Positions 22,522-30,436 of a DNA stretch of 39,487 nucleotides are shown here, piece by piece. The notes beneath the pieces are model-generated. The model saw only the letters and a program-made list of their open reading frames with translations. It was not told the DNA's origin and ran no database searches. Every line of letters begins with the position of its first letter. Position 1 is the stretch's first letter. A program made the translations under genes and the position numbers. Origin of the DNA: a bacterium BMS3Bbin05 (GTDB lineage: Bacteria; Nitrospirota; Thermodesulfovibrionia; Thermodesulfovibrionales; BMS3Bbin05); contig BDTO01000025.1 of NCBI GenBank assembly GCA_002897855.1, positions 1-39,487 on the forward strand, written 5' to 3'.

Positions 22522-22527
22522 TATAAT
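22522..22527 (+). promoter_or_regulatory. Possible -10 box for the PilT-like gene
   Basis: A perfect TATAAT lies 23 bases before the ATG at 22551, in an AT-rich stretch of the divergent 250-base intergenic region. No convincing -35 hexamer is at standard spacing. Confidence 0.35.
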
Positions 22528-22550
22528 TTATCTAACTACCATAGTTAACC

Positions 22551-24113
22551 ATGAAAGAAAGAAATAGGACAAAACCCAGGATCGGCGAGATACTGCTGGA
22601 ACACAAGCTGATTAACTCCAATCAGTTGAAGGAGGCCCTGAAAGTACAGTCACAAAAAGGCGGTCAAATCGGTTCCGTCCTGATAGATCTGGGCTATATA
22701 ACAACCGATACGCTTCTTGATTTCCTGAGCAGGCAACTTGGCATTCCAACCACAAATCTTTTAGAGATAAATATTCCCAGAAAAATTTTAAACCTTCTGC
22801 CTCTTGATCTGATTACAAAATACACGGTTCTTCCTCTCGAAGCTGATGATAATTCAATAACTCTCGGGATGGCAAACCCGAATGACCTTAATGCTATAAG
22901 TGAAATAGAATTTTTTACGGGCATGAGGGTAATCCCTGTATTGGTGTCCTCAGCCCAGATAGACCGTGCTATTAAATCCGTCAATAAAGAAATGAATAAA
23001 AGCTTTGAAGGCATCGATATTAATAAAAAATCCGAAGAAACGAAGCTTAGAGGCACAGCGGATATTAATTCAATGCTTAAATACCTCGCTTCGTCCGGTG
23101 CATCCGATATGCTTATAACTGCAGGAGAGTCTCCTGCGATAAAGATAAATAACAGCCTTAAACGATCCAGTTTCGAGAAATTATCCCCTGAACAGTGCGT
23201 ACGGTACGCCAAGTCTCTGATGACCGAAAAGCAATGGATTGAATTTCTTAACAAGAAACAGTTCGATTTTGCTCTCAGCGCCAAGGGAATCGGGAGATTC
23301 AGGATAAATGTTTACAGGCAGAGACACTCGGTATCTATCACTGTAAGGCATTTGCTCGATATTATCCCCTCTTTTAAAGAACTTGATTTGCCGCGATGGC
23401 TTGAGGATTTTATCTTAAGAAAACAAGGACTTATTCTGATAACCGGCCCTGCCGCCCATGGTAAGACAACCACACTGTCTTCAATGATAGATATTATTAA
23501 CAGCAAGAGAAAATGCAATATAATCACGCTTGAAGACCCTATTGAATATCTGCACAAGCACAAAAACAGTAATGTAAATCAGCGCGAGATCGGAAATGAT
23601 GTAGACTCCTTTGCCGATGGCATGAAAAGTATTCTAAGACAGGCCCCGGATGTGATAGTTATCGGCGATGCCCGGGATAAAGAAACTCTGGAAATGGCAT
23701 TACACGCAGGCTCAACCGGTCATCTTGTACTGAGCACCATGTATTCATTCAATGCTACGACCGCAATAGACATGATTATAAACAGCTTTCCTCCCTATCA
23801 GCAGCCCCAGGTAAGACATATGATCGCAGATTCCCTTCAGCTGATTTTCTGCCAGAGATTGCTGCCTTTAAAAGGAAAAGACGGGAGAACCCTTGTATAT
23901 GAAAAACTCATTAACAGCTTCAGGGTGAAGAACCTGATACGGGAAAACAAGATCCATCAGATAAGGGGACAGGTCCAGTCTGATTCAGACGATTTTTCTT
24001 CGATAGATATCGGCCTCGTAAAACTTCTTAATGAAAATAAAATTAACCAGAATGATGCGCTCATGTGTACCGATAATCCCGAATATGTCAGAAAGATGGC
24101 CGCAAGGAGCTAA
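22551..24113 (+). CDS. MshEN-PilT-like secretion/pilus ATPase with altered catalytic motifs
   Basis: A 520-residue protein. Residues 10-150 form a GspE/MshE N-terminal-type domain (IGEILLEHKLINSNQLKEAL, LIDLGYITTDTLLDFLSRQL). Residues 170-500 form a PilT/PilU-type hexameric ATPase (SGASDMLITAGESP, Walker A GPAAHGKTT at 299-307, Asp box ITLEDPIEYL, C-terminal SFRVKNLIRENKIHQI). Two features deviate: the Walker B glutamate of GEMRD/GEIRD is Asp373 (GDARD), and the His box TLHT is TMYS at 396-399, losing the conserved His. It may be a regulatory or slow ATPase. No other pilus genes are nearby. Its end overlaps the convergent pfk gene by four bases. Confidence 0.88.
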   Translation: MKERNRTKPRIGEILLEHKLINSNQLKEALKVQSQKGGQIGSVLIDLGYITTDTLLDFLSRQLGIPTTNLLEINIPRKILNLLPLDLITKYTVLPLEADDNSITLGMANPNDLNAISEIEFFTGMRVIPVLVSSAQIDRAIKSVNKEMNKSFEGIDINKKSEETKLRGTADINSMLKYLASSGASDMLITAGESPAIKINNSLKRSSFEKLSPEQCVRYAKSLMTEKQWIEFLNKKQFDFALSAKGIGRFRINVYRQRHSVSITVRHLLDIIPSFKELDLPRWLEDFILRKQGLILITGPAAHGKTTTLSSMIDIINSKRKCNIITLEDPIEYLHKHKNSNVNQREIGNDVDSFADGMKSILRQAPDVIVIGDARDKETLEMALHAGSTGHLVLSTMYSFNATTAIDMIINSFPPYQQPQVRHMIADSLQLIFCQRLLPLKGKDGRTLVYEKLINSFRVKNLIRENKIHQIRGQVQSDSDDFSSIDIGLVKLLNENKINQNDALMCTDNPEYVRKMAARS

Positions 24114-25354
24114 CCGCCTGCCACAGAAGCAAATCTCTTCCTGAATTCCGATGGGCTGATATTTGCAGACCTCGCTATTTTTTTCAGTTTCGAATCTTTC
24201 AGCAAATCCTCTTTTTCAAGCCTTATCATGTACTCTCTGGCAACCTTATATCCTTCGGAATCTGTATCTACAAACCTGATCCTTGTCTTCCCGGTCGATG
24301 GTTCCGCCATCGATGAGAAAGGGATTGATTTCAGTCGCCCCTCATAAAATACTATCATTGCTCCGGTGCCGCCATCGAGAAGATATCTTACCGCCCCGTA
24401 GCCGAGATTTCTTGTATATTCAATATCAAAGGGAATAGGGTCGGCAGAGCGCAATTCATACCCAATAGTCTTGGATACTATAGTAACCTTTATACCCCTT
24501 GAAAGAAGACTCTCATTCACAAACTTCTTCATGAGCCTCCCGAGCTGTATCTCTGAAAGCCTTATACGTCCGGTTTCGTCCTTTCCTATGTCTTCATGAC
24601 GTGCAAGCTCTTCAACATCGAATCTGTCCGATATCCCCTCCGCAAGAACAGCGACCCCGTGGTCCCTGTCCATGCATAATCTTTTTATGATTGACCCCTC
24701 CAGGACGTCGGCCACCTGTCTGAAAGATATTTTTTTATTGCCGAATTCTTCAGGTATGACAGTCAATGTAGCACCGGCCGCCTTGCCGATTCCAAGCGCA
24801 AGATGCCCCGCATACCTGCCCATAGTTGTCACAAAATACCATCTTCCTGTCGTCCTTGCATCTTCCATAATATTCTTCACCAGGTCGACACCGAGATGCC
24901 TTGCTGTTTCATAACCGAATGTCGGCATGCCTCCCGGCAGAGGGATATCATTGTCAATGGTCTTGGGGACATGAACAACCGCTATCTCCCCCCCGGCTTC
25001 CTTCTCGATCCAGTTTGCCATGAAAGCCGTGCCGTCACCTCCAATCGTGATCAGATACTTTACCCTTGAAGACCTGAGAGTCTGCATAAGGGTGTTGAAA
25101 GACTCCTGCAGCTTATCGGGATAGTCTCTTGATGTACGGAGGATTGACCCGCCTTCTGTATGGATACGGGCTACATCGTCAATAGTGAGCTTTATTATGG
25201 ATTTTTTATCACCCCTGAAGAGAGACTTAAAGCCTCCCCTGACGCCCACAACCTGTTTCCCCTGCTTTACCGCCTCTATCGTTGCAGAGCTGATTACACC
25301 GTTTATTCCCGGCGCAGGTCCGCCTCCAACGACAATACCCATTGTATCTTTCAC
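24110..25354 (-). CDS. 6-phosphofructokinase (PPi-type fold, G/K signature)
   Basis: A 414-residue phosphofructokinase that makes fructose 1,6-bisphosphate. GGGPAPGINGVI (10-21) is the nucleotide-binding start, GGDGT is at 105-109 and PKTIDNDIPLPGG begins at 130. PPi-dependent enzymes have Asp in place of the fourth glycine residue (GGDD) and Lys in PKTIDND; bacterial ATP enzymes have GGDG and PGTIDND. This protein has the mixed G/K state, as in some ATP-using members of the PPi-type branch, so the donor cannot be settled by reading. The start overlaps the aldolase stop by four bases: fba and pfk are one operon. Confidence 0.93.
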   Translation of the reverse strand: MKDTMGIVVGGGPAPGINGVISSATIEAVKQGKQVVGVRGGFKSLFRGDKKSIIKLTIDDVARIHTEGGSILRTSRDYPDKLQESFNTLMQTLRSSRVKYLITIGGDGTAFMANWIEKEAGGEIAVVHVPKTIDNDIPLPGGMPTFGYETARHLGVDLVKNIMEDARTTGRWYFVTTMGRYAGHLALGIGKAAGATLTVIPEEFGNKKISFRQVADVLEGSIIKRLCMDRDHGVAVLAEGISDRFDVEELARHEDIGKDETGRIRLSEIQLGRLMKKFVNESLLSRGIKVTIVSKTIGYELRSADPIPFDIEYTRNLGYGAVRYLLDGGTGAMIVFYEGRLKSIPFSSMAEPSTGKTRIRFVDTDSEGYKVAREYMIRLEKEDLLKDSKLKKIARSANISPSEFRKRFASVAGG

Positions 25355-26703
25355 AAAATATTACCCGGCAGATCCTTTTTAATAATACGGGGGGTAACGG
25401 AATCTTTCACTGTATCCCTCGTATTAACAACCTTGAGTTCCCTGAACAGCAGTTCGAACTTTGCCTCAAGTTCCTTCATGATGGGGACCTTCACATCCGG
25501 TGGCAGATCCCACCATTCTTTCTTCAGAGGGCCGAACCCCTTTTTTCTTGTCTTATAAATAAACTGCTCTTCCGTCTGTCCTTCTTTTCTCTCAGAGGCC
25601 AGTTCGGTTCTGATATAATCGTAAACCCTGTTCCTGAAATCTCCGGGCAAATGTTTGCTGTCATAGATAATATTCTGGAATCCTGTCGCAAGATGAACCT
25701 CTGACGCCCCGACCTCCGGAAACATGTGAAAGGCATCTTCAGGAAGTGTCGATGCCCCGTGCTGTACTGCACCCGAGAGACCGTACTCCTGCCTGGCAAG
25801 TTCGGACAGTACTTTAAGGGTATCAAAATCTATGCTGACCTTCGCCAGAGAACCGTCAGGCAGGACAACCCCGCCGTGACTGGTACCCGTCTGTACACTC
25901 AGCTTGCTTAAGCCCTTACCACCGGTAAAAACTTCCCTGAAACCATCGAGATATGCCCTGAGTTCATCAGGATTGCTGTTCTTGCCGCCGATCTCGCCTA
26001 TCTCACCGCCAATGGAGACAGTCACGCCTTCGGGCTCTATCTCCCTGATAAGCTTTGCAATCTCGGCAGTACTCTCGAAATTCGGCCTCTGCTGATCCCT
26101 TGTCGCAGACTGATCCAGGTCAACGAGAGTAGAAGCATCAATGTCAATGTTATAAAACTCTGCTTCAACCGCCTCTCTCACCAGCTTTTTGACACTCTCC
26201 ATCTCAGCGGAAGGGTCGGCATGAAATTTTTTCCTGGCAAGCTGGAAATGGTCTCCCTGGATAAAGACAGGACCTTCATATCCCTCCCTGAACGCAGCAG
26301 CACAGGTAACGGCGGCATACTCCAGAGGCCTCTGATTTGTATAACCAATTTCAGACTTGGCGATCTCGAAGATAAATGCTCCGACATTCAGTTCCTGAAC
26401 CTTTTTCACAACAGTCCTGCAGACATCATAAGTCAAACCCCTGATATTCATTGCCGGCACTGTAAAACCCGGATAATCCCTTCCCATCCTTTCGTATAAC
26501 GACTGAATAGACGCAGGGATAACCCCGCCGGCCTTGGCTATCTCTTTTATCAGGACAAAAAGGCCATTTTTTCTCTCCTCATCCACTTCAGTAACTGCCT
26601 CGTAAACGAGCGAATCCATTCTCTCTCTCATTTTTGAAACATCATTGATCTTTATACTTCCATCTGAAATGGTAATTAATTCTTTTAAATCATCCAGAGC
26701 CAT
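25351..26703 (-). CDS. Class II fructose-bisphosphate aldolase family (long form)
   Basis: A 450-residue zinc-dependent (class II) aldolase relative. Recognisable blocks are FTVPAMNIRG (80-89), GPVFIQGDHFQLARKKFH (144-161) with a metal-binding His, DIDASTLVDLD, GGEIGEIGG (232-240), and QTGTSHGGVVLP (271-282) with the second metal His. It is longer than E. coli FbaA and resembles the tagatose/fructose-bisphosphate aldolase-like group of deep-branching bacteria. Operon with pfk, so fructose-bisphosphate is the likely substrate. AAGGAGG precedes the ATG. Confidence 0.9.
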   Translation of the reverse strand: MALDDLKELITISDGSIKINDVSKMRERMDSLVYEAVTEVDEERKNGLFVLIKEIAKAGGVIPASIQSLYERMGRDYPGFTVPAMNIRGLTYDVCRTVVKKVQELNVGAFIFEIAKSEIGYTNQRPLEYAAVTCAAAFREGYEGPVFIQGDHFQLARKKFHADPSAEMESVKKLVREAVEAEFYNIDIDASTLVDLDQSATRDQQRPNFESTAEIAKLIREIEPEGVTVSIGGEIGEIGGKNSNPDELRAYLDGFREVFTGGKGLSKLSVQTGTSHGGVVLPDGSLAKVSIDFDTLKVLSELARQEYGLSGAVQHGASTLPEDAFHMFPEVGASEVHLATGFQNIIYDSKHLPGDFRNRVYDYIRTELASERKEGQTEEQFIYKTRKKGFGPLKKEWWDLPPDVKVPIMKELEAKFELLFRELKVVNTRDTVKDSVTPRIIKKDLPGNIL

Positions 26704-26737
26704 TGCGAGCCTCCTTTTTTAATTAAATTAGATTTTA

Positions 26738-26766
26738 ATTATATACCTTTTTACCGGCGTTGCCAA
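26738..26766 (-). promoter_or_regulatory. Sigma70-type promoter of the fba-pfk operon
   Basis: On the minus strand TTGGCA (26766-26761) is followed after exactly 17 bases by a perfect TATAAT (26743-26738). Transcription should begin near 26,731, giving a leader of about 28 bases that contains AAAAGGAGG before the aldolase ATG. Confidence 0.7.
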
Positions 26767-26778
26767 CACCCTAACGGG

Positions 26779-26937
26779 CTACTTTTCACTATCCTCTTTA
26801 TCTGCTTCTTCAGCATCTTCCCTGATTGAGACGTCCTTCGCAAAATCGGGACAATTGATATCCTTTCCTGAAATGGAGAATTTCTTCCGGCAGGTTGCCC
26901 TGTAAGCACAAATGGCACAGATGTTTTTCGTATTCAA
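26779..26937 (-). CDS. Small four-cysteine protein (52 aa, TTG start)
   Basis: TTG at 26937 lies seven bases after AGAGGAGG; an ATG between them is immediately followed by a stop. It encodes MNTKNICAICAYRATCRKKF, then SISGKDINCPDFAKDVSIRE and an acidic tail, ending TAG. The CxxC-x5-C plus a later C in INCPDF could bind zinc or a small Fe-S cluster. I recall similar short proteins being widespread in Nitrospirota and deltaproteobacteria without known function. It is immediately upstream of the fba promoter in the same direction. Confidence 0.7.
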   Translation of the reverse strand: MNTKNICAICAYRATCRKKFSISGKDINCPDFAKDVSIREDAEEADKEDSEK

Positions 26938-26954
26938 ACCATAAACCTCCTCTT

Positions 26955-27028
26955 AACTTAATTGATCTTCCCTGCGGCTCCGCCTGTCTGCGTGCGGCAC
27001 GCACAGTCAGGCCGCCGGTAATCTAATG
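26955..27028. repeat. Interspersed GATCTTCCC-GGCTCCGCCTG repeat, copy 1
   Basis: The unit GATCTTCCCTGCGGCTCCGC...CGCCGGTAATCTAATGCA contains the palindrome CTGTCTGCGTGCGGCACGCA with CAGTCAGG. It recurs at 30,022-30,090 and, in a short form, at 29,792-29,834. Confidence 0.8.
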
Positions 27029-27050
27029 CATAGTATAAGACGAATACCGC

Positions 27051-27878
27051 TTATTTATTGTACAATAGATGCCATCTTATCACTTTTTCGATATTATTCT
27101 CTATTCCGCCTTTTGCATTAATTATAAAGATCCTGTTCGAAATATGAAACAGTTCTTTTTCCATCCGGATCACTTCAGGATTCAGTCCCCTGTGGTCAAG
27201 TTCCTCTTCGAACATCAGGACTATCTTGTCCTTCATCCTTAGCTCCGTATCCATAAAGAAAATCGCTATCTCGGGAGAAAGGTCCTCAACCCTGTTGTAA
27301 AAAGCGGAAATTTCACTCTGATAAACCTGCTTCGGAGGCGAAGACTTTACCTCTATATAAATAATACCGCCATTCAATTTTGCAATAACATCATAATCAC
27401 CGCCCACGTTCCTTCTTTTAAATCTCAGACCCCATAATGCCTCCGTCACGAATTCCCGTTCAAAGATCCCGGACACAAACCACTCAAGTGTCGGCCCAAA
27501 ACTTCTGACCGGCCTTTTAACCAGCCGGTACAGGCCGCCGCTACTCTCGACAAGTCTCATCTCTTTCAGGATTGAAATATAATGCTTCGTTACATCCCCG
27601 GCAGTGTACCGGGTTACATCTTCAACAGAAAAAGCATCCTGGAATTTAATTACATCCCTGATAAAAAGCCGGAAAGAGTAATGACCGAGCAGATTATAAT
27701 ATTTGTCGATAAAGCGGTCTTCCGGCAGGAGGGGCATTTCTGCAGGTTTTCGTTTATAAACATAATAACGCCTGATTTTCAGTAATGTTTCAAGCGGAGG
27801 GGTGAGACGGGCAATTTCTTCACGGAGTCTCCTTATCTCACCTTTCAAGAGTTCTATTTCTTTGTCCCTGTCTGCCAT
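27051..27878 (-). CDS. Coiled-coil/winged-helix protein with a PD-(D/E)XK-like domain
   Basis: A 275-residue protein in three parts. Residues 3-30 form a coiled coil (IELLKGEIRRLREEIARL). Residues 55-120 look like a winged-helix domain (VTRYTAGDVTKHYISILKEM then RLVES). Residues 140-265 form a nuclease-like core with Asp163 in GGDYDVIAKL and Glu176-x-Lys178 in IIYIEVKSS, the D...ExK pattern of PD-(D/E)XK enzymes. Role unknown; structure-specific nuclease or DNA-binding regulator are both possible. It stands alone between repeat blocks. Confidence 0.7.
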   Translation of the reverse strand: MADRDKEIELLKGEIRRLREEIARLTPPLETLLKIRRYYVYKRKPAEMPLLPEDRFIDKYYNLLGHYSFRLFIRDVIKFQDAFSVEDVTRYTAGDVTKHYISILKEMRLVESSGGLYRLVKRPVRSFGPTLEWFVSGIFEREFVTEALWGLRFKRRNVGGDYDVIAKLNGGIIYIEVKSSPPKQVYQSEISAFYNRVEDLSPEIAIFFMDTELRMKDKIVLMFEEELDHRGLNPEVIRMEKELFHISNRIFIINAKGGIENNIEKVIRWHLLYNK

Positions 27879-28328
27879 CCAATATTAAAAAATATGGTTC
27901 TTTCGATATTTCTGTGGGTAAAATATAAACATAACCACAGAAAAAAATTATTCTGCCACAGACTCTCACAGACTAAAAACTTCAATTAGCCGCAGATATT
28001 CGCAGATCGGCACGGATTTTAAATGACTTTTAAATTTCCTATCTGCGTTTTTCCGTGTAAATCCGCGGCTGAATATGTCTTTTTCTTCTTTGCCACAGAT
28101 TTCCACAGACTTTTTTAAAAGATTCTTTATTAATTTAAGACCATGAATCTCCATTTATTTTTCTCTTCAGCCCTAAGCCTTTGGTCTTTTCTTTTAGTCT
28201 GTGTGAGTCTGTGGCCAAGTATTCCTTTAAGCCTTTTCTTCAGCTTTCAGTCCGTGTCCATCTGTGGTAAAATTTAAGTCTGCAAGGTTGTTGATCTTCC
28301 ATGCGAACTCCGAGATTGATAACCGGTT
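27879..28328. repeat. Gene-free stretch of degenerate CACAGA/CGCAGAT sequence
   Basis: About 450 bases of imperfect repeats built from TGCCACAGACT, CCGCAGATATTCGCAGAT and their reverse complements (ATCTGCG...CCGCGGCTGAATATG, TCTGTGTGAGTCTGTGG). Opposite arms pair over long distances, for example around 27,985-28,075. The same words recur at 30,262-30,285 and 35,515-35,635. No gene is seen. Confidence 0.7.
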
Positions 28329-29744
28329 CTACTCCCCGATCTTATGGAGCTTCATGAAGTTTGTCTTTCCGCTGATAGAGAGGGGGGAACTTGCAATAAC
28401 GACGACTGTGTCACCCTTCCTGACATATTTATTCTGCAGAAGGAATTTCTCAACCTCTGCAACCATCGTATCCGCATGTTTATGCCGCCGTGTTATCTCG
28501 GGTTGTACACCCCAGAGAATATTCAGATTTCTCCGGATATTTTCAGTTGTTGCAAAAGCAATTATCGGTATGCGGGGCCTGAACCCGGACACAAGCCTCG
28601 CAGTATTCCCCAAATGTGTAAATGCAATTATTGCACGCGCCTTTATATCATGAGCTGCCCTCACGGCGGCATCAGCAACGGCGTAAGGGTAATCTGTCTT
28701 CATTATGTCACTACGCATTAAGGGCCTGGCAGCCACAATGCTTTTCTCCGTACTTTCAATGACCTTTCTCATCATTCTGACCGCCTTGACGGGATATTTG
28801 CCGGAAGAGGTTTCGCCTGAAAGCATCAGGGCGTCGGTGCCGTCAATAACTGCATTTGCAACATCGGTAACTTCCGCCCGTGTGGGCCTCGAGTGATTTA
28901 TCATGGACTCAAGCATCTGCGTCGCCGTTATCACGATCTTGCCGGCGATGTTGGCAAGACGGATAAGCTCTTTCTGTATAACCGGGACATCCTCAGGAGG
29001 CATCTCGACTCCAAGGTCTCCCCTCGCTATCATGATACCGTCGGCCGTTTTCAAAATGGATTTTATATTATCGAGCGCCTCAGGTTTTTCAATCTTCGCT
29101 ATGACAGGGATACACTTATTTCCGGCCCTGATATGGTCCTGGACCTTTTGTACATCTCCGGCGGATCTCACAAAAGATACTGCTACATAATCAACACCCA
29201 TCCTGATACCAAAGTCCAGGTCTTTCCTGTCTTTCGCGGTAAATGATGAGATACCGATCTTTGTATCGGGGAGGTTCACTCCCTTCCTGTCGGTTATCCT
29301 TCCTCCATCGACTACCCTGGCAATAATATCTCCTTTCTTCTTTCCCGTTACTCTGAGAAGTATGAGTCCGTCATCAATCAATACCCTGTGGCCACTCTTC
29401 AGATCACGGTAAAATCCAGGATAATCGATATATAAACATGCCTTGCCGGATATACCGTTTCCCTGGCGCAGTATGACTTTGCTGCCGGCTCTTAGAACTA
29501 TCTCTCCTGCCTCTACCTTCCCAATCCTTATCTTGATGCCCTGGAGGTCCTGCAGGATTGCGACGGGCTTACCGAGATGTTTGGCACAATTGCGGACTGT
29601 ATTAATATAGCGTCTATGGTCTTCATGAGTGCCGTGGGAGAAATTGAAGCGCGCAACATCCATCCCCTGTCTTACCATGGAACAGACCGTTTTTTCATCC
29701 CCGGAGGCAGGACCCATTGTGCAGACTATCTTCGCCCGTTTCAT
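28329..29744 (-). CDS. pyk: Pyruvate kinase
   Basis: A 471-residue enzyme making pyruvate and ATP from phosphoenolpyruvate and ADP in the last glycolytic step. Visible blocks: AKIVCTMGPAS (4-14), MDVARFNFSHGTHEDH (28-43), VIAKIEKPEALDNI with the catalytic Lys, GIMIARGDLGVEMP, KIVITATQMLESMI, and the C-terminal allosteric domain ending in KGDTVVVIASSPLS. Full length. It lies between repeat blocks, about 1.6 kb upstream of the fba-pfk genes on the same strand but with its own context, so probably a separate transcript. Confidence 0.95.
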   Translation of the reverse strand: MKRAKIVCTMGPASGDEKTVCSMVRQGMDVARFNFSHGTHEDHRRYINTVRNCAKHLGKPVAILQDLQGIKIRIGKVEAGEIVLRAGSKVILRQGNGISGKACLYIDYPGFYRDLKSGHRVLIDDGLILLRVTGKKKGDIIARVVDGGRITDRKGVNLPDTKIGISSFTAKDRKDLDFGIRMGVDYVAVSFVRSAGDVQKVQDHIRAGNKCIPVIAKIEKPEALDNIKSILKTADGIMIARGDLGVEMPPEDVPVIQKELIRLANIAGKIVITATQMLESMINHSRPTRAEVTDVANAVIDGTDALMLSGETSSGKYPVKAVRMMRKVIESTEKSIVAARPLMRSDIMKTDYPYAVADAAVRAAHDIKARAIIAFTHLGNTARLVSGFRPRIPIIAFATTENIRRNLNILWGVQPEITRRHKHADTMVAEVEKFLLQNKYVRKGDTVVVIASSPLSISGKTNFMKLHKIGE

Positions 29745-30284
29745 TTTACCAGGAATCCTTCAGTCACAGACTAACACTGCTGTTTACAAATTGATCTTCC
29801 CTGTGATAAAACCACAGTGAATCTAATGCAGGGAATTTTCATTATTATATTCGCTCACTATTCATTTAATTGGTAAAGACCCCCTGATATTTTTTCCCTC
29901 TTTGGTAAAGCGGGGTTAGGGGAGATTTTTTTAATTACAATTGATTCCATATCGCTCATGTTTTTCCCTGATTCAAATCCCCCCTGCCCCCCCTTTTCTA
30001 AAGGGGGGTAAAAAAATATTATCGATCTTCCCAGCGGCTCCGCCTGTCTGCGTGCGGCACGCACAGGCAGGCCGCCGGTAATCTAATGCAGGGAACTTTG
30101 CATTATTATATTCGCTCACTCCACCCCGTGATGAGGCCACGGGGAATACGCTCGCCATCCATATTAACCAATTAAAACAGGACCATATCTTGAGAAACAA
30201 AAATATATAATCATTTTACATTTATAGTATTACATAAAGACAGAGAAAATACTTTGTTACATATCCGTGAAAATCCGCGGCTAA
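29745..30284. repeat. Intergenic repeat block between pyk and nadB
   Basis: No gene is seen. The block holds a short GATCTTCCCTG...CAGGGAA copy (29,792-29,834), a CAAATCCCCCCTGCC / AAAGGGGGG palindrome (29,974-30,009) and its partner (TTTACCCCTC-like arm near 29,890-29,925), a full copy of the GATCTTCCC-GGCTCCGCCTG repeat (30,022-30,090), two copies of TTATATTCGCTCACT (29,845-29,862 and 30,103-30,120), and a CCGTGAAAATCCGCGGCTAA element (30,266-30,285). Confidence 0.75.
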
Positions 30285-30432
30285 TTAGAGTCTGTGTATA
30301 AAGTCAGTCCCTCTATCTGTCATTCCGGCAGTCCGTAAGCCGGAATCTATTCTTTTCTATAAGTTCTAAATGTCCCGAACGCTTTCGGGGCATGACAAAA
30401 ATAAAAAACGGCAATTTATACACAGACACTAT
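30285..30432. mobile_element. MITE-like element, copy 4
   Basis: 148 bases with inverted ends TTAGAGTCTGTGTATAAA and TTTATACACAGACACTA and the CCGGCAGTCCGTAAGCCGG centre. It lies five bases beyond the nadB stop and so forms its 3' flank. Confidence 0.85.
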
Positions 30433-30436
30433 TTAT

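Noticed and set aside
27879-28328. Possible CRISPR array in the CACAGA-rich block
   Set aside because: Repeat words are irregular in length and spacing, and occur on both strands; no constant repeat-spacer unit.
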